The translations under genes were made by a program, and so were the position numbers. The notes beneath the pieces are model-generated. The model saw only the letters and a list, made by a program, of their open reading frames with translations. It was not told the DNA's origin and ran no database searches. A DNA stretch of 41,710 bases from Peptoniphilus asaccharolyticus DSM 20463 (lineage in GTDB: Bacteria > Bacillota > Clostridia > Tissierellales > Peptoniphilaceae): the NCBI RefSeq assembly GCF_900176115.1, contig NZ_FWWR01000012.1, forward strand, positions 1 to 41,710, given 5' to 3'. This document shows positions 7,172 through 15,570 of this stretch, in pieces (positions within the stretch are counted from its first letter, which is position 1; the number at the start of each line of letters is the position of its first letter).

Positions 7172-8824
7172 TTAATTCTCAAATCTTGTTATTTTTTGTA
7201 TCCTATCAGCTATTCTAAGAGTGGACGGCTTATGACTCACAATCACAACAGCCTTGTCCTTTGTCTTCTCCCATAGCGATTTTAAAATTATCCCCTCGTT
7301 CAAACTATCTATATTTGAAGTAGGTTCATCAAGTAGCATCAAATCTCCATCATGCAAAAACCCTCTTGCAATGGAAATTCTTTGCTTTTCACCTGTGGAT
7401 AATGAACTCCCCAAAGTTTCAACTTGCGTTTGATATCCATTAGGAAGTTCCATTATGAAATCATGAACCGATGCTTTTTTACATGCTTCTATTATCTCGT
7501 CATCAGTTGCATTCTCTTTTGCTATTCTCAAATTATCTGCTATTGTTCCCTTGAAAAGATGTGTGCTTTGAGTGATATATGTGTGGTTTTTTCTCAAATT
7601 TTTTGTATTTATGTTTTGAATATCTATTCCATTTTCTTTTATATTTCCACCATCTGGATTATAAAATCTCATTATCAACTTCAAAACAGTAGATTTACCG
7701 CACCCACTCTTTCCTGAAAGACCTAATATCTCTCCTTTTTTAAGATTTAGATTAAAATCTTCCAAAACTTTTTCATCTTGATAAGAGAAATTCACTCCTT
7801 TCATTCCCAACTCTTCAAATTCAATTTCATTTCCATCTTCTACAATTTCAACTGTAGGCTCCTCTTCTAATAGAGAAACTACTCTTTGCCCACACGCAAA
7901 TGTAGTAAGTAAATTATTGGCTAAATTTGATAGCGCTGAAACCGGGCCAAAAGAACTCATAAATATAATTACAGGCACTATTATGCCCACCATATCTACA
8001 ATTCTCCTACTGTATAAATACATTGCGCAGATTATAAACACAATGTTTCCAAACATAATTACAGAACTTGATAGAGCTAAGTTTTCACCATATATCTTAC
8101 TCAATTTTTTAGATGCTAAATTTAACTTTTTAGTCTTTAAAATCATTTCATCTCTTCTATTTGAGCCAGCAAAATACTGAGTTGATTCGCCTATTCCATA
8201 GAATGTATCCATTATTGATGAATTCAATGTACTAACTGCTTTTCTTTGAACATCACCTATGTTTTTAGCCCTGTTCGATGTAATAACAGGAACTGCAATT
8301 GCCATTATTAAATGGAAAATTAATATCACTACTGCATATAGTAAATTGAACTGAGCCATCAATATCACATAGAAAGTTGTGTGAACAAAAGCTATGGACA
8401 CAGGAGATATTGTATGTGCATAGAAAACTTCTAATAATTCTATATCAGATGTGATTATGGACACCATCTCGCCACTGTCTATTCCTTCCATTTTCGCTGG
8501 TGCAAGTTTTCTTAACGCTTTAAATATTTTATCCCTTATTATTTCCAAAACTTTAAACGCCACATAGTGGTTACATAATTGTTCAAAGTATCTTAAAATC
8601 GATCTTAAAACAGCAAAAACAAATAAAAGTATCGCCAAAGTCTTTAAATTAAATTCCATGCTTTGAACTTTTATGATTCCATATCCGCCAACAAACGGTA
8701 TGGCTGTTGCTATTATATGCCCTAAACTTCCAAATAGAATTGCAAGTAACATTACACCTTTTAGAGGTTTGACTAGCACTATCAATTTTTTTACTAATAT
8801 CAGATATTCTCTTATCTTTTTCAT
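7172..8824 (-). CDS. ABC transporter half, fused permease and ATPase (second subunit)
   Basis: A 550-residue type IV ABC half-transporter: six membrane segments (residues about 15-310), then the nucleotide-binding domain. Motifs are intact: Walker A 'GLSGKSGCGKST', Q-loop 'YITQSTHLF', signature 'LSTGEKQRISIARG' (slightly non-canonical STGE), Walker B 'LMLLDEPTSNID' and switch His 'VVIVSHK'. Its start codon overlaps the stop of the upstream half-transporter by four bases, so the two are translated together and probably form a heterodimer. With a DtxR-like regulator downstream and a Fur-like box at the promoter, it resembles the YbtPQ/IrtAB group of exporter-fold importers for iron chelates or haem. 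Drug or peptide export is the alternative. Confidence 0.85.
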   Translation of the reverse strand: MKKIREYLILVKKLIVLVKPLKGVMLLAILFGSLGHIIATAIPFVGGYGIIKVQSMEFNLKTLAILLFVFAVLRSILRYFEQLCNHYVAFKVLEIIRDKIFKALRKLAPAKMEGIDSGEMVSIITSDIELLEVFYAHTISPVSIAFVHTTFYVILMAQFNLLYAVVILIFHLIMAIAVPVITSNRAKNIGDVQRKAVSTLNSSIMDTFYGIGESTQYFAGSNRRDEMILKTKKLNLASKKLSKIYGENLALSSSVIMFGNIVFIICAMYLYSRRIVDMVGIIVPVIIFMSSFGPVSALSNLANNLLTTFACGQRVVSLLEEEPTVEIVEDGNEIEFEELGMKGVNFSYQDEKVLEDFNLNLKKGEILGLSGKSGCGKSTVLKLIMRFYNPDGGNIKENGIDIQNINTKNLRKNHTYITQSTHLFKGTIADNLRIAKENATDDEIIEACKKASVHDFIMELPNGYQTQVETLGSSLSTGEKQRISIARGFLHDGDLMLLDEPTSNIDSLNEGIILKSLWEKTKDKAVVIVSHKPSTLRIADRIQKITRFEN

Positions 8825-10533
8825 TTAACCCTCCAATTTTCAAGTGCAATTTGTGAATTGTATAAGTTTGCAAATTCACCATCTAATTCCATCAACTCTT
8901 TAAAATTACCTTGTTCTTTGACTTCTGAATTTTGCATATAATATATGTTGTCAGCTTCAACTGAGTGCTTTAATCTATGAGATATTATTATTATCAACTT
9001 ATGTTTTTTTAATTCATTTATGAATTCCATAATTATATCTTCACTTTCAGCATCAATATTTGAAGTCGCTTCATCAAATATATATATTGGAGAGTTCTTT
9101 AAAATAGCTCTTGCCATTGCTATTCTTTGTCTTTGTCCACCAGAGAAATTATTCCCCTGTTCCAAAATTAATGTATCTAATCCATTCTCGGATAGGAAAT
9201 AATCTTTAAGTTCTAACTTATCTAAAATATTCCACATTTCATCTTCAGTTACATTCTCATTTCCCATTTGCAAATTATATCTAAGTGTGCCCTTAAATAA
9301 ATATGGATTGTTAGTTACTAAAGTTGCATTTTTTAAAATTTCTTCTTCTCTTATATCTCTCTTAGTTCCATAATAAATTTCACCTTTATCTTGAACTATA
9401 GAATTCATAATCAAAGAAGCTATTGTTGATTTACCACACCCACTTTTACCTACCAAGTAATTTAATGTTCCAAATTTAAATTCCATATTTATATTATTTA
9501 AAACTTGTCTTGATTTGTCATACGAGAAACTTACATCTCTCAATGATATGCTTGGAGTTTTGGTGTCGATATATTCTTTACCTTGTCTCTCTTCCGGCAT
9601 TTCCATCACTCTAAACAAATGGTCAACAGCTCCCATGCCATTCATCGCTATATGGAAGAATGAACCCAATAGTCTAAGCGGTAAGAAAAATTCGGATGAA
9701 ATTAAAATTACAATTAAGGCTTGTTCTATACTTATCAAATCATTTGAATAGTAATAAGCACTAAATAAAATACCTAAAGCTGCTCCAGAATAAGCTATGA
9801 TGTCAAGAGCAGTTATGTTGTTAAGCTGCATACTCAAAACTCTCATAGTATTTATTCTAAAATCTCTCGCGTATTTATTTAGTTTTATATTTTGAGATTC
9901 ATCTGCATCAAAGATAATTAAAGTTGTAAGTCCCTCTAAAAAGTCCACAAAAACTTCAGATAAATCTACATAGCTTCCCCAATATTGAGAATTTATTTTT
10001 TTAGCTAATTTTTGAACTAACATAATAGCTATTGGAATCAAAGGTACCAATACAATTAAAGCTATGGCTATTACTTTGTTAATCTTCATTAGAAAAATAA
10101 ATAAGATTATTGGCGAAATCATAGAATAAACTAATTGAGGAATGAAAGAGCTAAAATATACCTCTAAATTTTCAATACCATTCACAGAAAGTTGTGATAT
10201 TTCAGCTATATTAAAGTTTTTTGAATATCTCATTCCGTAGCTGTAAACTTTATCGAATAATTTTATTCTTATTTTTTCTTTTACCTTACATGATAATTCA
10301 TTAGAAAGAGCGCTAATTAATTTAATTACACCTATCTGTAAGAATATAATTAGCAATAGTCCTACTATTAATTTACATTCGATTTGATTGCTATAAATAA
10401 CATTTGCAATTGAATAAGCTACGCAATATATCATTCCAACATTTAGTAGAAGTGCAACAATTTTTAGTATGATTAAATAAAGTATATATACTTTTTCTTT
10501 TTCCATAATCCCAAGTAACTTTTTATTAATCAT
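8821..10533 (-). CDS. ABC transporter half, fused permease and ATPase (first subunit)
   Basis: A 570-residue half-transporter with six membrane segments (about 20-310) and an intact nucleotide-binding domain: Walker A 'LVGKSGCGKST', Q-loop 'VTNNPYLF', signature 'FSGGQRQRIAMARAIL', Walker B 'IYIFDEATSNID' and 'IIIISHRLKHS'. The domain carries the canonical signature and Walker B Glu, while its partner deviates in the signature, which is usual in heterodimeric exporters. ATG 10533 is preceded by GGAGGT and lies inside the last codons of a small upstream ORF (10526-10669), so its translation may be coupled to that ORF. It is the first large gene of a four-ORF operon running to 6319. Confidence 0.87.
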   Translation of the reverse strand: MINKKLLGIMEKEKVYILYLIILKIVALLLNVGMIYCVAYSIANVIYSNQIECKLIVGLLLIIFLQIGVIKLISALSNELSCKVKEKIRIKLFDKVYSYGMRYSKNFNIAEISQLSVNGIENLEVYFSSFIPQLVYSMISPIILFIFLMKINKVIAIALIVLVPLIPIAIMLVQKLAKKINSQYWGSYVDLSEVFVDFLEGLTTLIIFDADESQNIKLNKYARDFRINTMRVLSMQLNNITALDIIAYSGAALGILFSAYYYSNDLISIEQALIVILISSEFFLPLRLLGSFFHIAMNGMGAVDHLFRVMEMPEERQGKEYIDTKTPSISLRDVSFSYDKSRQVLNNINMEFKFGTLNYLVGKSGCGKSTIASLIMNSIVQDKGEIYYGTKRDIREEEILKNATLVTNNPYLFKGTLRYNLQMGNENVTEDEMWNILDKLELKDYFLSENGLDTLILEQGNNFSGGQRQRIAMARAILKNSPIYIFDEATSNIDAESEDIIMEFINELKKHKLIIIISHRLKHSVEADNIYYMQNSEVKEQGNFKELMELDGEFANLYNSQIALENWRVK

Positions 10534-10669
10534 TAGCTACCTCCAGATCAACTGGTGAAACAAAGTATTCTATACCTTCTTTAGAAAAATGTTGTATGAA
10601 AGTCAGTTTGTAAATAAACTGCTCTTCTTTGTTAAAAATATTTTTTTTCTTTTTTAAAATAGGTTTCAA
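10526..10669 (-). CDS. Putative 47-residue small protein at the head of the exporter operon
   Basis: A TTG start at 10669 is preceded by GAGGAG with seven bases spacing. The frame runs 47 codons: basic N-terminus 'KPILKKKKNIFNKEEQF', then 'IYKLTFIQHFSKEGIEYF' and 'VSPVDLEVAND', with no membrane segment. The stop overlaps the ATG of the first ABC gene by eight bases, a typical translational-coupling arrangement. I do not recognise the family. It could be a small accessory or regulatory peptide of the transporter, or a leader peptide that couples ribosome passage to transporter synthesis. Codon use and the good ribosome binding site support a real gene; there is no homology evidence. Confidence 0.6.
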   Translation of the reverse strand: MKPILKKKKNIFNKEEQFIYKLTFIQHFSKEGIEYFVSPVDLEVAND

Positions 10670-10687
10670 AGTTTTTCTCCTCTCTGC

Positions 10688-10700
10688 CGGGTAGACAGAA
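10688..10700. repeat. 13-bp repeat, inverted copy at 6079-6091
   Basis: cgggtagacagaa lies in the 5' leader of the exporter operon and is exactly inverted relative to the copy in the NEAT gene leader. Confidence 0.6.
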
Positions 10701-10719
10701 CCTATTTCTATACTTCAAG

Positions 10720-10769
10720 ATTATATCAGAGATTTTTCAAATAGTAAATTATTTTGATATGAAATATCA
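10720..10769 (-). promoter_or_regulatory. Exporter operon promoter with a Fur-like box
   Basis: Minus strand: -35 TTTACT (10743-10748), 17-base spacer, -10 TATAAT (10720-10725). Six bases upstream of the -35 lies TGATATTTCATATCA (10755-10769), an imperfect 7-1-7 palindrome sharing its first nine bases with the box at 6094-6108. IS30 copy A is inserted 23 bases upstream of this box, leaving the promoter intact. Confidence 0.65.
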
Positions 10770-10791
10770 TTTGTTTTTGTTAAATTTGTAT

Positions 10792-11911
10792 AGACGAATT
10801 GTCAAATCAAATGCAACACCTATGGTAAGAGACCAAAAAGTTCTTCTTTAGGTGTTTTATATTTTATACATTTTCTAGGTCTATTATTCATTAAACTTAA
10901 GTTATAATTTAATTCATCAATATTCACTTCTGATAAATCCATACCCTTAGGATAAAACTCCCTCAAAAGTCCGTTACTATTTTCATTTGTACCTTTTTTG
11001 CCATGCACAATAGGGATCACAAAAATAAGTTTTGCATCCTAATTCTTTTTCTATTTTCTCAAATTCTGAAAATTCTTTACCTCTATCAAAGGTTATTGTT
11101 TTTACTAATTCTTTTGGATAATCTTTTAATGCATTTATTATTGCTGGTGTTACGCTTTCCGACTTTCTATTTTCAACTAGGATTGCTATATAATATCTAG
11201 ATTTTCTTTTCTGCTAAAGTTACGAAACAACATCTACTTTTCCTTTTATGATCTAATCTGCCTGATTCCACTGTATCTGCTTCCCAGTGGCCTAATTCTT
11301 GCCTTCTGTATATCTCTTTAGGTCTTTTCTTAATTGTTCTACCTTTATCATTGAATTTTCCTCTTTTTTCTGCTGGCCTTTTAAATTTAGCTTTTCTTCT
11401 CAAATTTTTCATACTAGTTTTTGGCAGCTTTTTGGCGTGTATCATTCTATATATCGTTGATGTAGATGGTAATTCATGAATCTCATTTGTGTTTCTATTT
11501 GATATTTGTTCAGGGGACCAATGTTCGTTAATCTTTACAGTTAAATAATCAATAACATCTTTAGAAAATTTACTTTTTCTATGGCAGTCTTTTCTTCTAT
11601 CAATATATTTATCATTTGCCTTTATCGGAAAGTACTTAGTGTAACTTCCCCTACTAACTTTTATCTTAGATGAATTTCTTTTAATTTCTCTAGATATTGT
11701 ACTAGGTGACCTTTTAAGTGCTTGTGCAATTTTCCTTATACTCATTCCTAAATTTAAAAATTGGTAAATACAAGATCTTTCTTCTATGGTAAGATGGTTA
11801 TAGCTCATAGTTAATCACTCCTTTTAATATGTTTTGTTTGGTCACTTACATATTAACACAGCTGATTAGCTATGAGTTTATTTATGTTGCACTTGTTATG
11901 ATAAATTATCT
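10792..11911 (-). mobile_element. IS30-family insertion sequence, copy A (1120 bp)
   Basis: The ends are imperfect terminal inverted repeats of about 26 bases: AGACGAATTGTCAAATC at one end against AGATAATTTATCATAAC at the other, both running into TGCAAC. A 2-bp direct repeat AT flanks the element. Its length equals that of copy B. It sits intergenically between the exporter promoter and the terminator of the EF-G-like gene. Confidence 0.92.
10820..11808 (-). pseudogene. IS30 transposase of copy A, two frameshifts
   Basis: The intact product would be about 329 residues: N-terminal HTH 'MSYNHLTIEERSCIYQF' with 'IRKIAQALKRSPSTISREIKRN', then a DDE domain with 'GHWEADTV', 'ITFDRGKEFSEF' and 'GTNENSNGLLREFYP'. 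Compared with copies B and C it has one extra A (T-run at 11207-11210), which ends the first frame after 'VTLAEKKI', and a sixth A in the run at 10994-10999. The residual ORFs are 11197-11808 and 10820-11020. Because both lesions are homopolymer insertions, sequencing error is possible. If they are real, this copy cannot make transposase and could move only in trans. Confidence 0.9.
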
Positions 11912-11914
11912 ATA

Positions 11915-11940
11915 TAAAAAGAGCCGACACAAGTCAGCTC
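11915..11940 (-). terminator. Terminator of the EF-G-like gene
   Basis: Minus-strand stem gagctgac/gtcggctc (one G-T pair, loop ttgt) followed by TTTTTAT, ten bases after the stop codon and immediately beside IS30 copy A. Confidence 0.85.
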
Positions 11941-11949
11941 TTAAAAATT

Positions 11950-14019
11950 TTATTTATGTTCTTTTTTAGCCTTAGCTTCTTCTATAACTTTTTCTGCTAT
12001 ATTTGATGGAACTTCTTCATATCTTGCAAATTCCATAGTGAAGATTCCCCTACCTTGAGTTAGTGCTCTAAGGTCTATTGAATATTCAAACATTTCAGCT
12101 TGAGGCGCCTCTGCAATTAATAGTTGAGTTCCATCGCTTTGTTGGTCCATTCCAAGTATTCTACCACGTCTCTTGTTCATATCTCCCATTACATCTCCAA
12201 GATATGTGTCTGGAACTACAACTTCCACTTTAACTATCGGTTCTAATAGCACAGGCTTAGCTTCTTCCATACCTTTTTTAAACGCTATGTTCGCAGCTAA
12301 CTTAAATGAAACTTCGTTTGAGTCAACATCATGGTAAGAACCATCATATAAAACTGCTTTAAAGTTTGTTACAGGATATCCTGCTAGCACACCATGTTCT
12401 TTTGATTCGATAATACCTTTTTCAACTGCTGGGAAGTAGTTCTTTGGTACAGCTCCTCCAAATACTTCTTCGTCAAATATGAAATCTTCGTCAGATGGTT
12501 CAAATCTAATCCAAACGTCTCCGTATTGTCCTGCTCCACCTGATTGTTTTTTATGTTTACCTTGAACTGATGCTGTTCCTTTTATTGTTTCTCTATAAGG
12601 AATGATAAATGGAACTATATTAACTTCAACTCCAAAAGTATTCTTTAATTTTTCAAGAATTACATCTAATTGTACTTTTCCTTGTCCGCCTATTGTCAAT
12701 TGCTTAGTTTCTGAGTTTCTTTCGATTACAATTGATGGATCTTCTTCTTTTAATCTTCTCAATGAAGTTGATAGTTTTTCTTCGTCACCTTTTGTCTTAG
12801 CTTCTATTGCATAGAAAAGAACTGGTTGTGGGAATTTAGTAGATTTAAACTTAACTACGTGATTCTTATCGCAAAGAGTATCTCCTGTTTCTGTGTGTGC
12901 AAGTTTTGTTGTAGCACCTATATCTCCTGCGTATATCTCACTTATTTCGCTTTGAGTTTTACCACTTACTAAGTACAATCCACCTAATTTTTCACTTTGT
13001 TCTTTTGTTGAGTTGTATAACATAGTATCCTTAGTTATTTTTCCTGAAATGACTTTAAATATTGTTATCTTTCCAACAAATGGGTCAGTTATAGTTTTTA
13101 TAACTCCTGCTGAGAAAGGTTCTTTTTCAGAAACAGTTCTCTCTTCACCTTCAACGTGTCTGAAACCTAAGTGAGCTCTTTGGTCATCTGGTGCTGGCAT
13201 ATAGTTTATTATAGTGTTTAAAAGAATATCTATACCTATTCCCTTTTCACCAGAACCAACTAATAGTGGAACTGCATCCCCTTCTAATAGAGCTGTTGTA
13301 ACCCCTCTTAGTAAATCTTCTCTAGTAAATTTTTCTCCAGAAAAATATTTTTCCATTAGAACTTCGTCAGAACTTGCAACTACTTCTGCAATTTCTTCGT
13401 ACATTCTTTCAGTAGCTTTGACTTGGTCGTGAGTAAGTTCTATTTCTTCAGGAGCTCCATCTTTATATCTAAATCCTTTTTGATAGATTACATCTGTAAC
13501 TCCTATAAAGTCTTCTCCCTCTCCTATAGGTACTGAAAAAGGAATTACTTTCTTTCCGAATCTGTCTTCAAGCTCTTCCATTAATCTTCTGAAATTTACG
13601 TTTTCCCCATCTATCTTATTGATGAATATAATTCTTGGAAGTCCTATTTTCTCAGTATATTTCCACATTCTCTCTGTTCCAACTTCAATTCCTGAAGTTG
13701 CATCTATAACCATAAGAGCTGCCTCAGATGCTCTCAAAGCTCCATAAGCTTCTCCAATAAAGTCAAGATATCCAGGAGTATCAATGATATTTACTTTTGT
13801 ATTTCTCCATTCAACAGGTATTATTGATGTTCCTATTGAAGTGCCTCTTTCCATTTCTTCTTTAGAAAAATCACTTACTGTGTTCTTTTCTGAAACACTT
13901 CCCAATCTCTTAGTAGCACCACTTTGAAATAACATAGCTTCTGTAAGATTAGTCTTACCACTACCACTGTGTCCTACCAAAGCTAAATTCCTAACCTGTT
14001 CAGTTTTATATACCTTCAT
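11950..14019 (-). CDS. Elongation factor G-like translational GTPase (paralogue)
   Basis: A 689-residue protein, full EF-G length with GTPase and the later EF-G domains. G motifs: P-loop 'ALVGHSGSGKTNL', switch I 'MERGTSIGTSI', G3 'IIDTPGYLDF', G4 'INKIDGEN'. The P-loop is GHSGSGKT where canonical EF-G has GHIDAGKT, and switch I lacks 'GITI'. This places it in the EF-G2/EF-G-like subgroup found beside the essential EF-G. Domain IV contains 'KKQSGGAGQYGDVWIRFEP', and 'GYPVTNFKAVLYDGSYHDVDS' follows. Its role is uncertain: ribosome binding without normal translocation has been reported for such paralogues. It is a single-gene unit with GGAGG before ATG 14019 and a terminator at 11915-11940. Confidence 0.9.
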   Translation of the reverse strand: MKVYKTEQVRNLALVGHSGSGKTNLTEAMLFQSGATKRLGSVSEKNTVSDFSKEEMERGTSIGTSIIPVEWRNTKVNIIDTPGYLDFIGEAYGALRASEAALMVIDATSGIEVGTERMWKYTEKIGLPRIIFINKIDGENVNFRRLMEELEDRFGKKVIPFSVPIGEGEDFIGVTDVIYQKGFRYKDGAPEEIELTHDQVKATERMYEEIAEVVASSDEVLMEKYFSGEKFTREDLLRGVTTALLEGDAVPLLVGSGEKGIGIDILLNTIINYMPAPDDQRAHLGFRHVEGEERTVSEKEPFSAGVIKTITDPFVGKITIFKVISGKITKDTMLYNSTKEQSEKLGGLYLVSGKTQSEISEIYAGDIGATTKLAHTETGDTLCDKNHVVKFKSTKFPQPVLFYAIEAKTKGDEEKLSTSLRRLKEEDPSIVIERNSETKQLTIGGQGKVQLDVILEKLKNTFGVEVNIVPFIIPYRETIKGTASVQGKHKKQSGGAGQYGDVWIRFEPSDEDFIFDEEVFGGAVPKNYFPAVEKGIIESKEHGVLAGYPVTNFKAVLYDGSYHDVDSNEVSFKLAANIAFKKGMEEAKPVLLEPIVKVEVVVPDTYLGDVMGDMNKRRGRILGMDQQSDGTQLLIAEAPQAEMFEYSIDLRALTQGRGIFTMEFARYEEVPSNIAEKVIEEAKAKKEHK

Positions 14020-14136
14020 ATCTATCCTCCTATAGTTGAAATCGTTTTACTATTTGATTATACCACAGAATTAATAATTTTTATACGTTTTTAATTTATT
14101 CAGATATTATAAAACAGTATTTTTATTTTATATAGT

Positions 14137-14367
14137 CTATTCTTCTAATAATTCAAATCTATATTTTTGTTCTGCTTCCGGGTATTTAATTTTGTCTACT
14201 TCTGATACAAACATTTCATAAGGTCTTGCAAATATACCGTAGTCATCATATAGGGCTTGATATATCACCAATTTTTCTCTGGTCTCACTATGTATTGCCA
14301 AGTTTAAAACTTTATACATTTTCCCTTTAAAATGTCTATAATTTCTATTTAATAAAACTTCTCTCAT
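14137..14367 (-). CDS. DUF1653 family small protein
   Basis: A 76-residue protein with the DUF1653 pattern '[50 protein letters not shown]'. This is a compact beta domain found as a stand-alone small protein in many bacteria. Function unknown; no signal peptide or membrane segment. It lies between the EF-G-like gene and the stalk-domain protein, probably its own unit. Confidence 0.88.
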   Translation of the reverse strand: MREVLLNRNYRHFKGKMYKVLNLAIHSETREKLVIYQALYDDYGIFARPYEMFVSEVDKIKYPEAEQKYRFELLEE

Positions 14368-14385
14368 ATTACCTCTACGTTTATG

Positions 14386-14414
14386 TAAAAATTAGGCCGA
14401 TTAAATCGACCTAA
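14386..14414 (-). terminator. Terminator of the stalk-domain protein gene
   Basis: Minus-strand stem ttaggtcgatt/aatcggcctaa (one G-T pair) followed by TTTTTAC, just after the stop at 14430. Confidence 0.8.
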
Positions 14415-14429
14415 TCAAAAATATTTTAT

Positions 14430-15398
14430 TTATTTTACTTCAGTTTTTGTTTCTTTTTTAGCTTCTTCTTTTGCTTCTGGTTTTACTTCTTTTTTAGCTT
14501 CTTCTTTTGCTTCTGGTTTTACTTCTTTTTTAGCTTCTTCTTTCGCTTCTGGCTTTACTTCTTTTTTAGCTTCTTCTTTTGTTTCAGCCTTTAGTTCAGT
14601 TGATATAACTACTTTATTTTCAGCTTCATTGTATTCAACCTTAGCTATGTTAAGAGCTTTTGCAACGTCTCTTAATCTGAAGTAGTTGTTTCCGTTTATT
14701 TTGTAAGCTTTTGCTTCTAAAAGATTTCCTTCAACTTTTGCTTCAGCTTTTGCTTCTGGTTTTACTTCTTTCTTAGCTTCTTCTTTTACTTCAGCTTTTG
14801 CTTCTGGTTTTACTTCTTTTTTAGCTTCTTCTTTTGCTTCAGCCTTTACTTCTGGTTTTACTTCTTTTTTAGCTTCTTCTTTTGCTTCAGCCTTTACTTC
14901 TGGCTTTACTTCTTTTTTAGCTTCTTCTTTTGCTTCAGCCTTTACTTCTGGTTTTACTTCTTTTTTAGCTTCTTCTTTTACGATATAAACTTTGTCATTA
15001 GTAAGTTCTGCAGTAACTTTTTCTTCTAAAGGTTTAACTTCTTTAGTTTCTGATTTATATTCTTTTCCTAATGTTAAAACAACTTTTCCTTCAGTATAGT
15101 CAACTGAGAATTTTGAAGATGTTTCGTTTAAAATCATTGCTAAATCTCTTAACTTGAAATAGTTTTCTCCATTGATATTGTATCCTGCGATAGTAACATC
15201 TTTTCCATTTAAGTTTACTTTTTGAGGAGATACTACAACTTTAGCCATTTCAGCCATAGGTTTCTTTTCTGCCTCTTTGTTAAGTTGTTCAACAACAGCT
15301 TTAACATCCTTTGTATCTTTCACTTCTACTGCTGCAACAGGCATAGCTGAACTTGCTAAAATAACTGTTGCTAATGCTACTGGTAATAATTTTTTCAT
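14430..15398 (-). CDS. Secreted protein with two stalk domains and Lys/Glu/Ala-rich repeats
   Basis: A 322-residue protein. A Sec signal peptide (residues 1-23, ending near AMPVAA) is followed by a stalk/copper-amine-oxidase-N-like domain (about 54-112, 'NINGENYFKLRDLAMIL'). Next come five 16-residue repeats (141-220, KEEAKKEVKPEVKAEA), a second stalk domain (about 225-267, 'KINGNNYFRLRDVAKALN') and four 12-residue repeats (274-321, KEEAKKEVKPEA) to the end. There is no LPXTG, no membrane anchor and no wall-binding domain I recognise, so it is probably released or held by charge. The repeats are predicted charged helices or extended spacers. GGAGG precedes ATG 15398. Function unknown; surface or matrix protein is an inference. 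Confidence 0.85.
   Translation of the reverse strand: MKKLLPVALATVILASSAMPVAAVEVKDTKDVKAVVEQLNKEAEKKPMAEMAKVVVSPQKVNLNGKDVTIAGYNINGENYFKLRDLAMILNETSSKFSVDYTEGKVVLTLGKEYKSETKEVKPLEEKVTAELTNDKVYIVKEEAKKEVKPEVKAEAKEEAKKEVKPEVKAEAKEEAKKEVKPEVKAEAKEEAKKEVKPEAKAEVKEEAKKEVKPEAKAEAKVEGNLLEAKAYKINGNNYFRLRDVAKALNIAKVEYNEAENKVVISTELKAETKEEAKKEVKPEAKEEAKKEVKPEAKEEAKKEVKPEAKEEAKKETKTEVK
14436..14579 (-). repeat. Tandem 36-bp repeats, four units
   Basis: These encode KEEAKKEVKPEA three times and a diverged fourth unit at the C-terminus of the stalk protein. The near-identical DNA units could change in number by slippage or recombination. Confidence 0.85.
14739..14978 (-). repeat. Tandem 48-bp repeats, five units
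   Basis: These encode five consecutive 16-residue units between the two stalk domains. The last two units have A for V and V for A changes (KPEAKAEV, KPEAKAEA), and silent third-position differences separate the copies. Confidence 0.88.
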
Positions 15399-15430
15399 TA
15401 TTTCATCCTCCTAAAATTTCTTATTCTATA

Positions 15431-15459
15431 ATAATCTAACAATATTCTATTTCTGTCAA
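15431..15459 (-). promoter_or_regulatory. Promoter of the stalk-domain protein
   Basis: Minus strand: consensus -35 TTGACA (15454-15459), 17-base spacer, -10 GATTAT (15431-15436), about 30 bases before the start codon. Confidence 0.6.
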
Positions 15460-15510
15460 GGTTCTACAGAATTTTTTAAGTTATACTTTGATTTTACTTA
15501 GAAATCTTCA

Positions 15511-15545
15511 CATAAAAATATCGTAGCTAACATTAACTACGATAT
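15511..15545 (-). terminator. Terminator of the DAACS transporter gene
   Basis: Minus-strand stem atatcgtag/ctacgatat followed by TTTTATG, 26 bases after the stop codon at 15571. Confidence 0.8.
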
Positions 15546-15570
15546 CTTGTAATATTTAATTTAAAATAAT

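Noticed and set aside
8649-8882. 77-codon frame across the ABC gene overlap
   Set aside because: Out-of-frame shadow of the two transporter genes with no supporting motif.
11003-11200. Open frame antisense to the IS30 transposase (also at 26195-26398 and 41173-41385)
   Set aside because: Mirror frame of the transposase in all three copies, leucine-rich by codon reflection, no ribosome binding site.
14436-14978. Regular repeats that could suggest a CRISPR array
   Set aside because: The repeats are contiguous, in frame within one protein, and have no unique spacers.
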